Below, piece by piece: positions 1-8,280 of a stretch of 16,681 nt of DNA. A model generated the notes under the pieces. The model did not search any database. It was not told the origin of the DNA and saw nothing but the letters and a program-made list of their open reading frames with translations. The stretch comes from CAYWNK01 sp047639615 (lineage in GTDB: Bacteria > Planctomycetota > UBA1135 > GCA-002686595). Within the stretch, counting starts at the first letter, position 1. Every line of letters begins with the position of its first letter. The position numbers and the translations under genes are program-made. The DNA lies in the NCBI GenBank assembly GCA_047639615.1, contig JBLIOL010000091.1, positions 1 through 16,681 of the forward strand. The letters run 5' to 3'.

Positions 1-2904
1 GTCGACCCGAACCGCCTGGCCGCCCAGAACATCGAGCTATCGGCTATCGGCACACGTTTGGCCGCCGAGAACTTGAACGCCTCCAGCGGCCAGATCCGCG
101 AGGGTTCCACCGACTATCTCGTGCGCACTCTGAACGAGTTCAGGGACATCGAGGAGATCAAGGGCCTAGCCCTCGAGCGCCGCGGCGACGCCGTTATCCG
201 CATCGCAGATGTGGCCGATGTAACGCGCACCTACGCCGAGCGCAAAGTCATCACCAAGATTGCTGGTGCCGAGGCAGTGGAAATCGCTATCTACCGTGAG
301 GCCGGTGCGAACATCGTCAAGGTGGCCCAAGAGGTGCGCCGCATGATGATGGGCTCACCCGAGCAGCAAGCCATCGCCAAGCGCCTGATAGCCGAGGGCA
401 AGACCAAGAACGAAAATCTCTCTCGAGAGGAGCGCCAACAGGTGGCCTTCCTTGGCTGGCAGCTGCGCAAGGACCTCAACCTCGAGGTGCTCTCTGACCA
501 GTCGACCTTCATCGCTGCAGCGGTCAAGGACGTGCGCGATGCCGCGGGTCTCGGAGCGATCCTCGCGGTGCTCGTGATCTGGGTTTTCCTGCGCCAGGTG
601 TCCGCCACTTTCATCATCGCCCTAGCCATCCCGATCTCCGTGGTGGTGACCTTCGCGCCCATGCTCCTCATGGGCGTATCTTTGAATATCATGTCCCTGG
701 GCGGTCTCGCCCTCGGGGTGGGCATGCTGGTGGACAACGCCATCGTGGTGCTCGAGTCCATCACCCGCTGTCGCGAAGAAGGCGACGACGCGAACCAAGC
801 TGCCGTGCGCGGTGTCAGCGAAGTCTCCGGCGCTATCGTGGCCTCGACCCTCACCACCGTGGCGGTCTTCGCACCAATCGTATTCGTGCATGGCATCGCC
901 GGGCAGATCTTCGGCGACCAAGCAGTCACCGTCGTGTCAGCCCTGCTCGTCTCCTTGCTGGTGGCGGTGCTCTTTATCCCTATGCTGGGCTCGCGCCCAA
1001 TGCTGGCGGGTGGCGATACCGGCGCCAAGGGCTACGAGTGGATTCTAGACATCCTGCGTTCCGTACGCCGCGCTCCCCTGAGCGCCCCCATGAACCTGGT
1101 GGTTTTCTGCGGCAAGTTCCTCTATCGCTTCCTGCTGGCAGACCTCACGCCAGCGAACGATCCCATGGCCGTGCGCGTGATCAACAGCATCATGCCCCTA
1201 GCTGGACGCATCCTAAAGCTTGGTCTGTTCTGGATCCTGCGCGGAGCCCTGCTCGTGGGCGGCGTAGTTGGCATCGGAGTCTTCCTGCTCGGACTGCTGC
1301 GCAAGGTCACCTTCGACCTGGCCTGGGCCGGACTCGAAGCGCTCTACCCGCGCGTGCTGCGCTTCGCCTTGGCGGTCCCCATTGTGGTCCTAGCCTTGGT
1401 GGGCGTAATGGTCTGGGGCGCCTGGGGCCGCGTCGGCAACCTAGGCCTGGAGCTACTTCCCGAGATTCATCAGGGAGAGTTCACCGCTTTCGTGACACTC
1501 GATGACGGCACCCCCATCGCCGAGTCCAACCGCATCTTTAGTGAGTTGGATCGCGAGGTTCGCGCTCTCGAGGCGGTTGCTGGTACGGCCCTCACGGTTG
1601 GCGTGGAGCCGGACACCCTCACGCGCGAAATCGAAGGGGATCACACGGCACGCCTAAGCATCCGGATGCACCCAGGCCAAGCCACATCGGAGGATGAAGC
1701 GCGCCTTGAGGGCCGCGTTCGACACATCCTTGAAGGGCATCCCGCGGTGAGCTCGCCCCCCACCTTCCGACGCCCAACTCCATTCACGCTCGAGGCCCCC
1801 ATCGCAGTTGAGATTCGCGGCTGGGACCTGGCAGTACTGGCGGATGTGGCCAGCCGCGTCAAGGAACGCTTGGCGGCGATCCCTGGACTGGCGGATGTGC
1901 AGACCACCGTGCGCGAAGGCCACCCGGAAGCACAGGTAACCTTCGATCGCGACAAGATCTTGGAGTACGGCCTCGACCTTGGCGCCATATCTGACTACGT
2001 GCGCGACCAGGTCCTAGGCCGAGTCGACACGCGCCTGGTGGAAGGCGATGACCGCATCGACATTCGCGTACGTGCGGACCAGAAACTGCTTGCCACGGTG
2101 AGCGACGTGGCCAGCATTATCGTCAATCCCAGCTCGGACAAGCCAGTGCACCTGCGCTCCCTAGCCACGATTCGCGAGGTCAGTGGCCCTGCGGAAATCC
2201 GGCGCATCGGCAACAGCCGCGCGGTGCTCGTGACCGCCAGCTCCGAGGGCATGGACCTCGGAGGCGTGAACGAGGCCATCGAAGCCTCCCTGGCTGGGAT
2301 GAACTACCCGGAGACGGTCAGTGTGGAAATCGGCGGTCAGAAGCGCGAGCTCGAGGCCGGCACCCAGAGCCTGAAGATGGCCCTGCTACTAGCGATTTTC
2401 CTGGTCTACGTGGTCATGGCGACCCAATTCGAGTCCCTAGTTCAGCCCCTGGTGATCCTACTCAGCGTGCCCCTCGCGGGCGTGGGTGTGGTCTTCGCCC
2501 TGGACTATTTCGTCATTCCCCTCTCGGTGGTCGTGTTCATCGGATTGATCCTGCTGGCGGGCATCGTGGTGAACAACGCAATCGTGTTGGTGGACCGCGT
2601 CAACCAAAAGGTCGATGAGGGCATGGGCCAGAAAGAAGCTCTGGTGGAAGCCGGGCACGCTCGCCTGCGCCCGATCCTAATGACCACCGCAACCACGGTG
2701 CTCGGACTGCTGCCGCTGACGGGCTGGCTGGCATCGGTGCCGGTGATCGGGGCCTTCGGCGCCGGGGCCGGAGCTGAGCTGCGATCCCCCATGGCCGTGA
2801 CTGTGATCTCAGGGCTGATTACCTCAACCCTATTGACCCTGGTGGTAATCCCCGTGATCTATCGCCTGGTGGTACGTGAGACTCGCCCCGAGGTGGCTGC
2901 CTGA
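1..2904 (+). CDS. RND-family efflux permease, first of a tandem pair (5' end outside window)
   Basis: This is an inner-membrane proton-driven efflux permease of the HAE1/AcrB type, normally the pump of a tripartite export system. The frame is open from base 1, so the gene starts upstream; 967 residues are visible, beginning in what corresponds to porter domain 1. TM2-TM4 lie at about 540-765, with the TM4 motif VDNA at 730-741 (the Asp at 733-735 matches AcrB Asp407; the second Asp is Asn). TM5-TM6 lie at about 830-990. TM8-TM12 follow from about 2370, with a VVNN motif at 2566-2577 where AcrB has Lys940. Between TM6 and TM7 (about 990-1350) is a loop of roughly 120 residues, against about 40 in AcrB. 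It contains a strong hydrophobic helix at about 1219-1300. The TGA stop shares one base with the ATG of the next RND gene, so the two are probably translationally coupled. The substrate cannot be read from sequence. The family call is firm. Confidence 0.95.
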   Translation, partial: VDPNRLAAQNIELSAIGTRLAAENLNASSGQIREGSTDYLVRTLNEFRDIEEIKGLALERRGDAVIRIADVADVTRTYAERKVITKIAGAEAVEIAIYREAGANIVKVAQEVRRMMMGSPEQQAIAKRLIAEGKTKNENLSREERQQVAFLGWQLRKDLNLEVLSDQSTFIAAAVKDVRDAAGLGAILAVLVIWVFLRQVSATFIIALAIPISVVVTFAPMLLMGVSLNIMSLGGLALGVGMLVDNAIVVLESITRCREEGDDANQAAVRGVSEVSGAIVASTLTTVAVFAPIVFVHGIAGQIFGDQAVTVVSALLVSLLVAVLFIPMLGSRPMLAGGDTGAKGYEWILDILRSVRRAPLSAPMNLVVFCGKFLYRFLLADLTPANDPMAVRVINSIMPLAGRILKLGLFWILRGALLVGGVVGIGVFLLGLLRKVTFDLAWAGLEALYPRVLRFALAVPIVVLALVGVMVWGAWGRVGNLGLELLPEIHQGEFTAFVTLDDGTPIAESNRIFSELDREVRALEAVAGTALTVGVEPDTLTREIEGDHTARLSIRMHPGQATSEDEARLEGRVRHILEGHPAVSSPPTFRRPTPFTLEAPIAVEIRGWDLAVLADVASRVKERLAAIPGLADVQTTVREGHPEAQVTFDRDKILEYGLDLGAISDYVRDQVLGRVDTRLVEGDDRIDIRVRADQKLLATVSDVASIIVNPSSDKPVHLRSLATIREVSGPAEIRRIGNSRAVLVTASSEGMDLGGVNEAIEASLAGMNYPETVSVEIGGQKRELEAGTQSLKMALLLAIFLVYVVMATQFESLVQPLVILLSVPLAGVGVVFALDYFVIPLSVVVFIGLILLAGIVVNNAIVLVDRVNQKVDEGMGQKEALVEAGHARLRPILMTTATTVLGLLPLTGWLASVPVIGAFGAGAGAELRSPMAVTVISGLITSTLLTLVVIPVIYRLVVRETRPEVAA

Positions 2905-5900
2905 TGACCATGACCCCCAAACCGCAGCGTCGCAGTTTCCTCAATATCACCGTGGGACGGCCCGTGGGCGCCCTGGTGATCCTCATCACTCTGGTGATCC
3001 TAGGGCTCATTTCCTACGCACGCATCCCCCTGCAGATGCTGCCTTCGGGGGTCGGAGGTAGTCGCTTCACCGTGATGGTGCAGCACCCGGGTTCTTCCGC
3101 CCAGGAAAACGACGACAAGGTCGCGCGCGTCCTCGAGGAGCAGTTCCGCACCTTGCCGGACATCGATGATGTCTTCTCGCGCAGCGGCGACGGGAGCTGC
3201 CGCGTACGCGTCACCTTCAGCAGCAAGGGCAACCTCGACTTGGCTAAGGCAGAGCTGCGCGATCGCATCGAGCGGGCGCGGCCACTCTTGCCTGATACGG
3301 TGCAACGTATCTACGTTTGGGCCAACGACGATGGGGATCTACCCATCATGTGGATGGCTATTCTGGCGGACGACGACGTCACCAACGCCGACCACCTGAT
3401 CGAGACCCGCATGCAGCGCCAGCTCGAAGGCGTGGATGGGGTTAGCAAGGTCAGTGTCTTTGGCCTGCTCGACGATTCAATTCGCATCCTGCTGGACGAG
3501 GATAAAGTGGCCGCGGCCAACCTCGACATTGGCAACTTGATCCAGCGGCTGTCTGCCGACAATTTCTCCAAGCCCCTGGGCGAAGTTTCAGACGGGGGCC
3601 GGCGCTTCCTACTGCGCTCCGACATGCGTTTCGAGGCCCTTGAGGAAGTCGAGGACTACCCCGTGGGCGGCGGCCTGCGCCTGAGGGACATCGCTACCAT
3701 CGAGCGCGTCAAGACCGTGCGTGACCGTCTTACGCGCATCAACGGACGGCTGGCCTACTACTGCATGGTGCAGAAGGAGTCCGATGCCAACGTCGTGGAG
3801 GTGGGCGACCGCCTCGAGCAGGCCATCGCCGACTTCGAAAAGGACCCCGCCCTGCGAGGTCGCTTCGGCACGGAGGTCTTCTTCAACAAGGCCAACTTCA
3901 TTCGCACCTCCCTGGGGACCCTGCAGAGCACAGCGGTCTGGGGCGGCGGCTTGGCGGTGCTGATCCTGTTCATCTTCCTGAAGCGCTTCAGGATGACCCT
4001 GTGCGTGGCCCTCTCGATTCCGATCTCAGTGCTACTGGCCCTGACCTGGGAGTACTTCTCGGGCGGGTCCCTCAACATGCTGACCATGGCCGGGCTGACC
4101 CTGGCCTTGGGCATGCTGGTGGACAACTCCGTGGTGGTCATCGAGAACATAGCTCGCCTGCGAGCCAAAGGATTCGACCGCCGCTCGGCAGCCATCGAAG
4201 GCGCCCGCGATGTGGGCCTGGCCATCGCTTTGGCTACGCTCACAACAGTGGTGGTTTTCCTGCCGGTGATCTTCATGATCAGTAACCAGCAGGTGCGCGT
4301 CTTCATCGCTGCCATGGGTATTCCATTGTGCATGGCGCTGCTCTTCAGCTTGCTGGTGGCACTGGTTTTCCTGCCGGTGATATCTGCGACCATCCTCGGG
4401 GATCGGCCCCAGTGGCTGGAAACCTTGGCGCGCCGCGCCCATCCCCTGTTGGCCATCTTGGTTCGTCCCGTGGCCTGGATCGTAGGCGCATTGGCGCGCG
4501 GCTTCGATGTGTGCATACAAGCCCTCAGCAGGCTCGAGTACGTGCTACTGAGGGTGATCAGCCCGCTGCGCTTGCCCTTGGCGGCCGCCCTCGTGGCGCG
4601 CATGTACTTCCGGATGCAGAATGCGGATGCCAAGGCCGCTCAATCGGAAGCTCTTGTGCAACTGGGCTTGAACCGCCCCCAGGTCACCTATCAAACGCTC
4701 CTCCTTAGCGAGGGTCTGGGAGTCCTGGTCGGTTTGGTGCTGCTCTTCTTCGTGGTGCCTGCATGGAGCAAGCGTGCGGGGCGCCTGCCCGCTTGGCCCA
4801 CAGCACGCATTCCCGAAGGGCTATCGATCCTCTCATGGATTGAGTCCGGCAACCGTTGGCTTTTGCGTTGGACCCTTAAGCACCGTGTCATGGCCTCCGC
4901 TATCGCTGTGTTCGCCATCCTGTCGGGGGCCATTCCTCTGACGCACATGGTGGTCACGCCATTCGGCCAGGATGGAGACACCTCACAGATCGAGATCGAC
5001 GTAGAGCTAGAGGACAACTTCACCCTCCGTGAAGCCAGCCAGGAAATGCAGCAGTACGAGGACTTCCTCGAGCCCCTGCGGGAGGAATTAGGCTTTGCCA
5101 ACTTGGTTGTACGCTTCAGTTCAGGTGGCGGCGAACTCTCCATGCGCTGGACCGAATCCCAGGATGCCAAGCACCTGGACAGCTTGCGTGCGAGGCTACG
5201 TGAGGAACTGCCGCGCTACCCCGGCCACGAGCTGCACTTCGGCGGCGACCAGGCGCTAGGTGCCGCCTCCAAGCAAGGCGTTCAATTCCAAATCCGCGGG
5301 ACCGATGCCAAGGAGCTTGAGCGACTCGGTGAGCAGGCGATCGAAATCCTCTCACGAGTCCCCGGTCTGCTGGAAGTGCGCTCTCCTATTGAGGAAGCAC
5401 CCGAGCAAATCCGCCTAGCCTTCGACCGCGAAGCGGCCTTCACCCTTGGTGTTAGCTCCCAGGCAGCCCTGCGTAATGTGTCTTGGGCCCTGCGCGGTGC
5501 TCAATTGGCGCGCTTCCAGGAAGCCGGCCGCGAGGTGCCCTTCATTATCGAGTACGACTCCGAGAAGCTCGCCGGCCTCGACACCCTGCGCGACCTCAAC
5601 ATCTTCACGCAGGATGGTGCGGTGGCCCTATCGGCCTTTGCTGACATCCGCTTCCAACCCGGCCGGCGTTCGATTTGGCGCTGGAATGGCAAGACCACGT
5701 TCAACGTCCAGGCACTGATCGCGAACCCCACACGCCAGGTGGAGTTGGTCACGGCCGGCTATGACGCGCTTGAAACCGAACTCGACATGCCTCGGGGCTT
5801 CACCCTGGGCCGCGCCCAGGGTGTGGCCCAGCAACAGTCCGAAGAGCTCGGCGACATGCAGCGCGCGCTGATCCTCTCCATAGTCTTGGTCTTCCTGCTG

Positions 5901-6461
5901 ATGGGCGTACTATTCGAATCCCTGGTGCTGCCCTTTAGCGTGCTGGCTACGATTCCCTTCGCCTGCGTAGGTGCCCTCTGGACGCTGTACTTAACGGGCA
6001 CGTCCATGGACTCCTTCGGCTACATCGGATTCATCATCCTAGTGGGCGTAGTCGTGAACAACGGCATCGTGCTCGTGGACAAGATCCACCGAACGCGGGT
6101 GGAGGAAGGGCTCGAACGCTCGGAAGCTGTACAAGCCGGCGCCGGCGCACGCGTGCGCCCGATCCTGATGACCGCCATGACCACCGTCTTCGGGCTCTTG
6201 CCCATGGTGCTCGGCGAGGCCGGCCGCGAGGGCATCGACTATCGCGCCCTGGCCACCTGTGTCGCAGGCGGTCTGACCATCTCGACCTTCTTCACCCTGT
6301 GGGTCGTGCCTCTGGCCTACACCCTGATGGACGACCTGGGCAAAGCCATGCACGATGCCTTCGAGCACGCCTTTGGCATCAAACGCAAGCAGCCGAGCCA
6401 GGCCTCGGCTCCGATCGCGACACGTACAGAGGGCCTAGCCCTGCGGAAATCAGCCGAGTAG
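2904..6461 (+). CDS. RND-family efflux permease, second of a tandem pair, 1185 aa
   Basis: This is a complete AcrB/HAE1-type permease. TM1 is near residues 15-35, followed by porter domain 1. TM2-TM4 carry GMLVDN at residues 403-408 (Asp407 retained, Asn408 in place of the second Asp). TM5-TM6 follow, then TM7 from about residue 660, porter domain 2 and TM8-TM12 with GVVVNN at 1048-1053. At 1185 residues it is some 140 longer than AcrB. Most of the excess is in the TM6-TM7 loop (about 500-659), which holds several hydrophobic stretches, including a strong one ending LVGLVLLFFVVPAW. The start ATG overlaps the previous stop by one base; a second in-frame ATG lies at 2910. Two adjacent RND permeases resemble MdtB-MdtC and MuxB-MuxC, which form heterotrimers, so a heteromeric pump is a reasonable inference but not shown. 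The hydrophilic tail after TM12 is about 40 residues. The 3' end overlaps a minus-strand gene by 12 bases. Confidence 0.95.
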   Translation: MTMTPKPQRRSFLNITVGRPVGALVILITLVILGLISYARIPLQMLPSGVGGSRFTVMVQHPGSSAQENDDKVARVLEEQFRTLPDIDDVFSRSGDGSCRVRVTFSSKGNLDLAKAELRDRIERARPLLPDTVQRIYVWANDDGDLPIMWMAILADDDVTNADHLIETRMQRQLEGVDGVSKVSVFGLLDDSIRILLDEDKVAAANLDIGNLIQRLSADNFSKPLGEVSDGGRRFLLRSDMRFEALEEVEDYPVGGGLRLRDIATIERVKTVRDRLTRINGRLAYYCMVQKESDANVVEVGDRLEQAIADFEKDPALRGRFGTEVFFNKANFIRTSLGTLQSTAVWGGGLAVLILFIFLKRFRMTLCVALSIPISVLLALTWEYFSGGSLNMLTMAGLTLALGMLVDNSVVVIENIARLRAKGFDRRSAAIEGARDVGLAIALATLTTVVVFLPVIFMISNQQVRVFIAAMGIPLCMALLFSLLVALVFLPVISATILGDRPQWLETLARRAHPLLAILVRPVAWIVGALARGFDVCIQALSRLEYVLLRVISPLRLPLAAALVARMYFRMQNADAKAAQSEALVQLGLNRPQVTYQTLLLSEGLGVLVGLVLLFFVVPAWSKRAGRLPAWPTARIPEGLSILSWIESGNRWLLRWTLKHRVMASAIAVFAILSGAIPLTHMVVTPFGQDGDTSQIEIDVELEDNFTLREASQEMQQYEDFLEPLREELGFANLVVRFSSGGGELSMRWTESQDAKHLDSLRARLREELPRYPGHELHFGGDQALGAASKQGVQFQIRGTDAKELERLGEQAIEILSRVPGLLEVRSPIEEAPEQIRLAFDREAAFTLGVSSQAALRNVSWALRGAQLARFQEAGREVPFIIEYDSEKLAGLDTLRDLNIFTQDGAVALSAFADIRFQPGRRSIWRWNGKTTFNVQALIANPTRQVELVTAGYDALETELDMPRGFTLGRAQGVAQQQSEELGDMQRALILSIVLVFLLMGVLFESLVLPFSVLATIPFACVGALWTLYLTGTSMDSFGYIGFIILVGVVVNNGIVLVDKIHRTRVEEGLERSEAVQAGAGARVRPILMTAMTTVFGLLPMVLGEAGREGIDYRALATCVAGGLTISTFFTLWVVPLAYTLMDDLGKAMHDAFEHAFGIKRKQPSQASAPIATRTEGLALRKSAE

Positions 6462-6662
6462 GCGCGCTTCTACGATCGCCATCTCGCGGTTGGGGTACAG
6501 GCCCATGCGGACGCCACGCTTGCCGTGTTCGTATTCCGCGGGCTTGTCCCCCACCCCGGTGCCGGGGATCAGGCGGTCGGCCACGACCCAGCCGGTTCCG
6601 CTGGAGTAGACGACGAAGCGCGGGAGCTCGTCCCGGCGGGTGTTGGAGGAGAGGTCGGTCAT
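6450..6662 (-). CDS. small conserved-looking protein, 70 aa, unknown function
   Basis: This minus-strand frame encodes a 70-residue soluble protein that I do not recognise. I place the start at the ATG (complement of 6660-6662) because AGGA lies 8 bases upstream on that strand (complement of 6671-6674). The frame is open up to a TTG at 6728, but that extension looks like non-coding sequence. The protein begins MTDLSSNTRRDELPRF and continues with FVVYSSGTGWVVADRLIPGT, a short beta-rich-looking core. A charged stretch (KPAEYEHGKRG) and the ending MGLYPNREMAIVEARLLG follow. There is no signal peptide, membrane segment or Cys/His metal motif. Its last four codons, including the stop, overlap the end of the RND gene tail-to-tail. 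It is divergent from the propeller gene across 131 bases. The good ribosome site and protein-like composition support a real gene; function is open. Confidence 0.7.
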   Translation of the reverse strand: MTDLSSNTRRDELPRFVVYSSGTGWVVADRLIPGTGVGDKPAEYEHGKRGVRMGLYPNREMAIVEARLLG

Positions 6663-6670
6663 GGCTTGGA

Positions 6671-6674
6671 TCCT
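6671..6674 (-). promoter_or_regulatory. ribosome binding site of the 70-aa minus-strand gene
   Basis: The minus strand reads AGGA followed by 8 bases and then ATG. This fixes the start at 6662 rather than at the upstream TTG at 6728. Confidence 0.55.
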
Positions 6675-6793
6675 GTAAAGGTGGGTACTGGAGCGGTCTT
6701 CCTGGGACGCTCCGTGAACGGGGTGCAAAACCTATCAGGAGCATCGTCCCTGAGAGGCCCCCCACTGCTCGAATTCTGGTCTGCTTGGCCGTC

Positions 6794-8263
6794 ATGCGCC
6801 TCACCGCCCCCGCCCTAGCCCTGTGTCTCTGCTCCGCCCTTCAGGCCCAGACCGCTCCGGCCCAGGCTGAATGGGGCCAGTTCCGTGGCCCCGGGGGTAG
6901 CGGCATCTACGCCGGGGAAGAATTCCTGCCCACGGAATTCAGCCCGGGGAAGAACGAGCGCTGGAGCGCCGAGGTACCTGCGGGCCACTCCAGTCCGGTG
7001 GTCGCCGGGGGGCGCGTACTGCTCACGGGTCACACCTCTGGACGGCTTGAGACGCTCTGCCTCGATCTAGAAAGCGGCTCCCTGCTCTGGCGCCGAAGCA
7101 TTGCCAGCGGTGCTGCCCAAACTCGGCTACACCGCACCAATAGCCCAGCCTCGGCCACGCCCGTCTGCGACGGCGAGCGCGTAGTCGCCTACTTCGCCAG
7201 CTTCGGCCTAGTCGCTTACGACATGCTCGGCCAAGAGTCCTGGCGGCGCCCCCTACCCACCCCCGGCAATACCTTCGGCACCTCCTCCTCGCCGATCCTT
7301 TCGAACGGCAGGCTGCTCTTCCTGCACGACGTACGCGGCGGCTCGTACCTGGAAGCCATGGACCCCGCCACCGGCGAAGTGCTCTGGCACCAGGAGCGCG
7401 CCGACATCGGACCCGGCTGGTCGACGCCCTCCGTCCGGCACCTGGAGGAGCGCTCCGAAGTGCTCGCCTACGGACCCGGCTGGCTCAGCGCCTACGACCT
7501 GCAGGACGGCCGCCCCCTGTGGACCGTTCCCGGCTTGACCGATGAGCCCATCGTGATCCCTGGCGCCGCGGATGGGTTGGTCTTCGTGACCTCCTACAAC
7601 ATGAACGTCAACACGGAGGTCGAGCGTCTGCCGAAGTTCGACGACCTGCTCGCTGAGCTAGACACCGACGGCAACGGTAGCCTCACTCCCGAAGAGACCG
7701 AGCCCAATACGAGCATTCTCTCGCGCCACGATGCGGACGGCGAAGGCGATCACCCCCTGCGCATGTTCTTCCGCTTTCTCGACGAGAACAAGAACGGCGA
7801 GTTGGAGGCCGGCGAGTACCCCAAGGTGATCGAGTGGCTCGCTGACATGAAGTTTGCCAATGCCCTGCTCGCCCTGCGCACCAACGTTGAAGGCAGCAGC
7901 GTCGAGATCGCCTGGCAGTGGAACCGCGGCGTGCCCGAGTGCCCCTCGCCGATCCTGGTGGGCGAGCACATCATCCTGGTCAAGAACGGCGGCATCGTCA
8001 CCTGTCTGCGGCGCTCGGACGGCGAACTGGTCTACGAAGGCCGGCTCGACCAACGCGGCCCCATGTACGCCTCGCCCGTAGCCGGCGACGGCAAGCTCTA
8101 CACCTGCTCCGCCCGCGGTCAGGTCACCGTCTTCGGCCAGGGCGACAGCCTCAACGTGCTAGCCCGCAACGACATCGGCGAGCGCATCATGGCCACTCCC
8201 GCCCTGGCGGGCGGGAGTGTGCTCATACGCACCACCACGCGGCTCTACGCCTTCGGCGACTAG
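6794..8263 (+). CDS. exported PQQ-like beta-propeller protein with EF-hand calcium loops, 489 aa
   Basis: The predicted protein starts with a Sec signal peptide, MRLTAPALALCLCSALQAQ, with likely cleavage after AQ; this decides the ATG at 6794 over the longer open frame. Mature sequence begins with WGQFRGPGGSGIY, a typical opening of PQQ-like (BamB/quinoprotein-type) propellers. Blade-like repeats follow, with patterns such as LCLDLESGSLLWRR, EAMDPATGEVLWHQ and SAYDLQDGRPLW. Between blades sits an insert with EF-hand loops: DTDGNGSLTPEE at residues 290-301 and DENKNGELEAGE at 330-341. Both have acidic or polar residues at positions 1, 3, 5, 7, 9 and 12. HDADGEGD near 312 could be a degenerate third loop. 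Further blades follow to the end. The quinoprotein dehydrogenase active-site residues are not recognisable, so a structural or binding role is as likely as an enzyme. It is probably periplasmic. It converges on the cytochrome-like gene with 17 bases between stops. Confidence 0.88.
   Translation: MRLTAPALALCLCSALQAQTAPAQAEWGQFRGPGGSGIYAGEEFLPTEFSPGKNERWSAEVPAGHSSPVVAGGRVLLTGHTSGRLETLCLDLESGSLLWRRSIASGAAQTRLHRTNSPASATPVCDGERVVAYFASFGLVAYDMLGQESWRRPLPTPGNTFGTSSSPILSNGRLLFLHDVRGGSYLEAMDPATGEVLWHQERADIGPGWSTPSVRHLEERSEVLAYGPGWLSAYDLQDGRPLWTVPGLTDEPIVIPGAADGLVFVTSYNMNVNTEVERLPKFDDLLAELDTDGNGSLTPEETEPNTSILSRHDADGEGDHPLRMFFRFLDENKNGELEAGEYPKVIEWLADMKFANALLALRTNVEGSSVEIAWQWNRGVPECPSPILVGEHIILVKNGGIVTCLRRSDGELVYEGRLDQRGPMYASPVAGDGKLYTCSARGQVTVFGQGDSLNVLARNDIGERIMATPALAGGSVLIRTTTRLYAFGD
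8195..8218. repeat. perfect 10-bp hairpin inside the 3' end of the propeller gene
   Basis: The arm ACTCCCGCCC (8195-8204) is the exact reverse complement of GGGCGGGAGT (8209-8218), with a 4-base TGGC loop. It lies 42 bases before the propeller gene's stop codon and about 62 bases beyond the stop of the convergent cytochrome-like gene. Neither strand has a T-run after it, so it is not a standard intrinsic terminator. It may act as a barrier or RNA-stabilising stem for either transcript. Confidence 0.6.
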
Positions 8264-8280
8264 CCCGCGCAGTTCGGCAA

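Noticed and set aside
3758..4633. Long minus-strand open frame of 291 codons within the second RND gene
   Set aside because: It is antisense to a strongly conserved RND gene, with a low-complexity Arg/Ser/Thr-rich product and no ribosome site. It is a GC-rich shadow frame.
6299..6793. Open frame extending the propeller gene upstream into the RND gene
   Set aside because: The extension overlaps the RND coding sequence and reads as arginine- and proline-rich shadow sequence. A clean signal peptide starts at the ATG at 6794.
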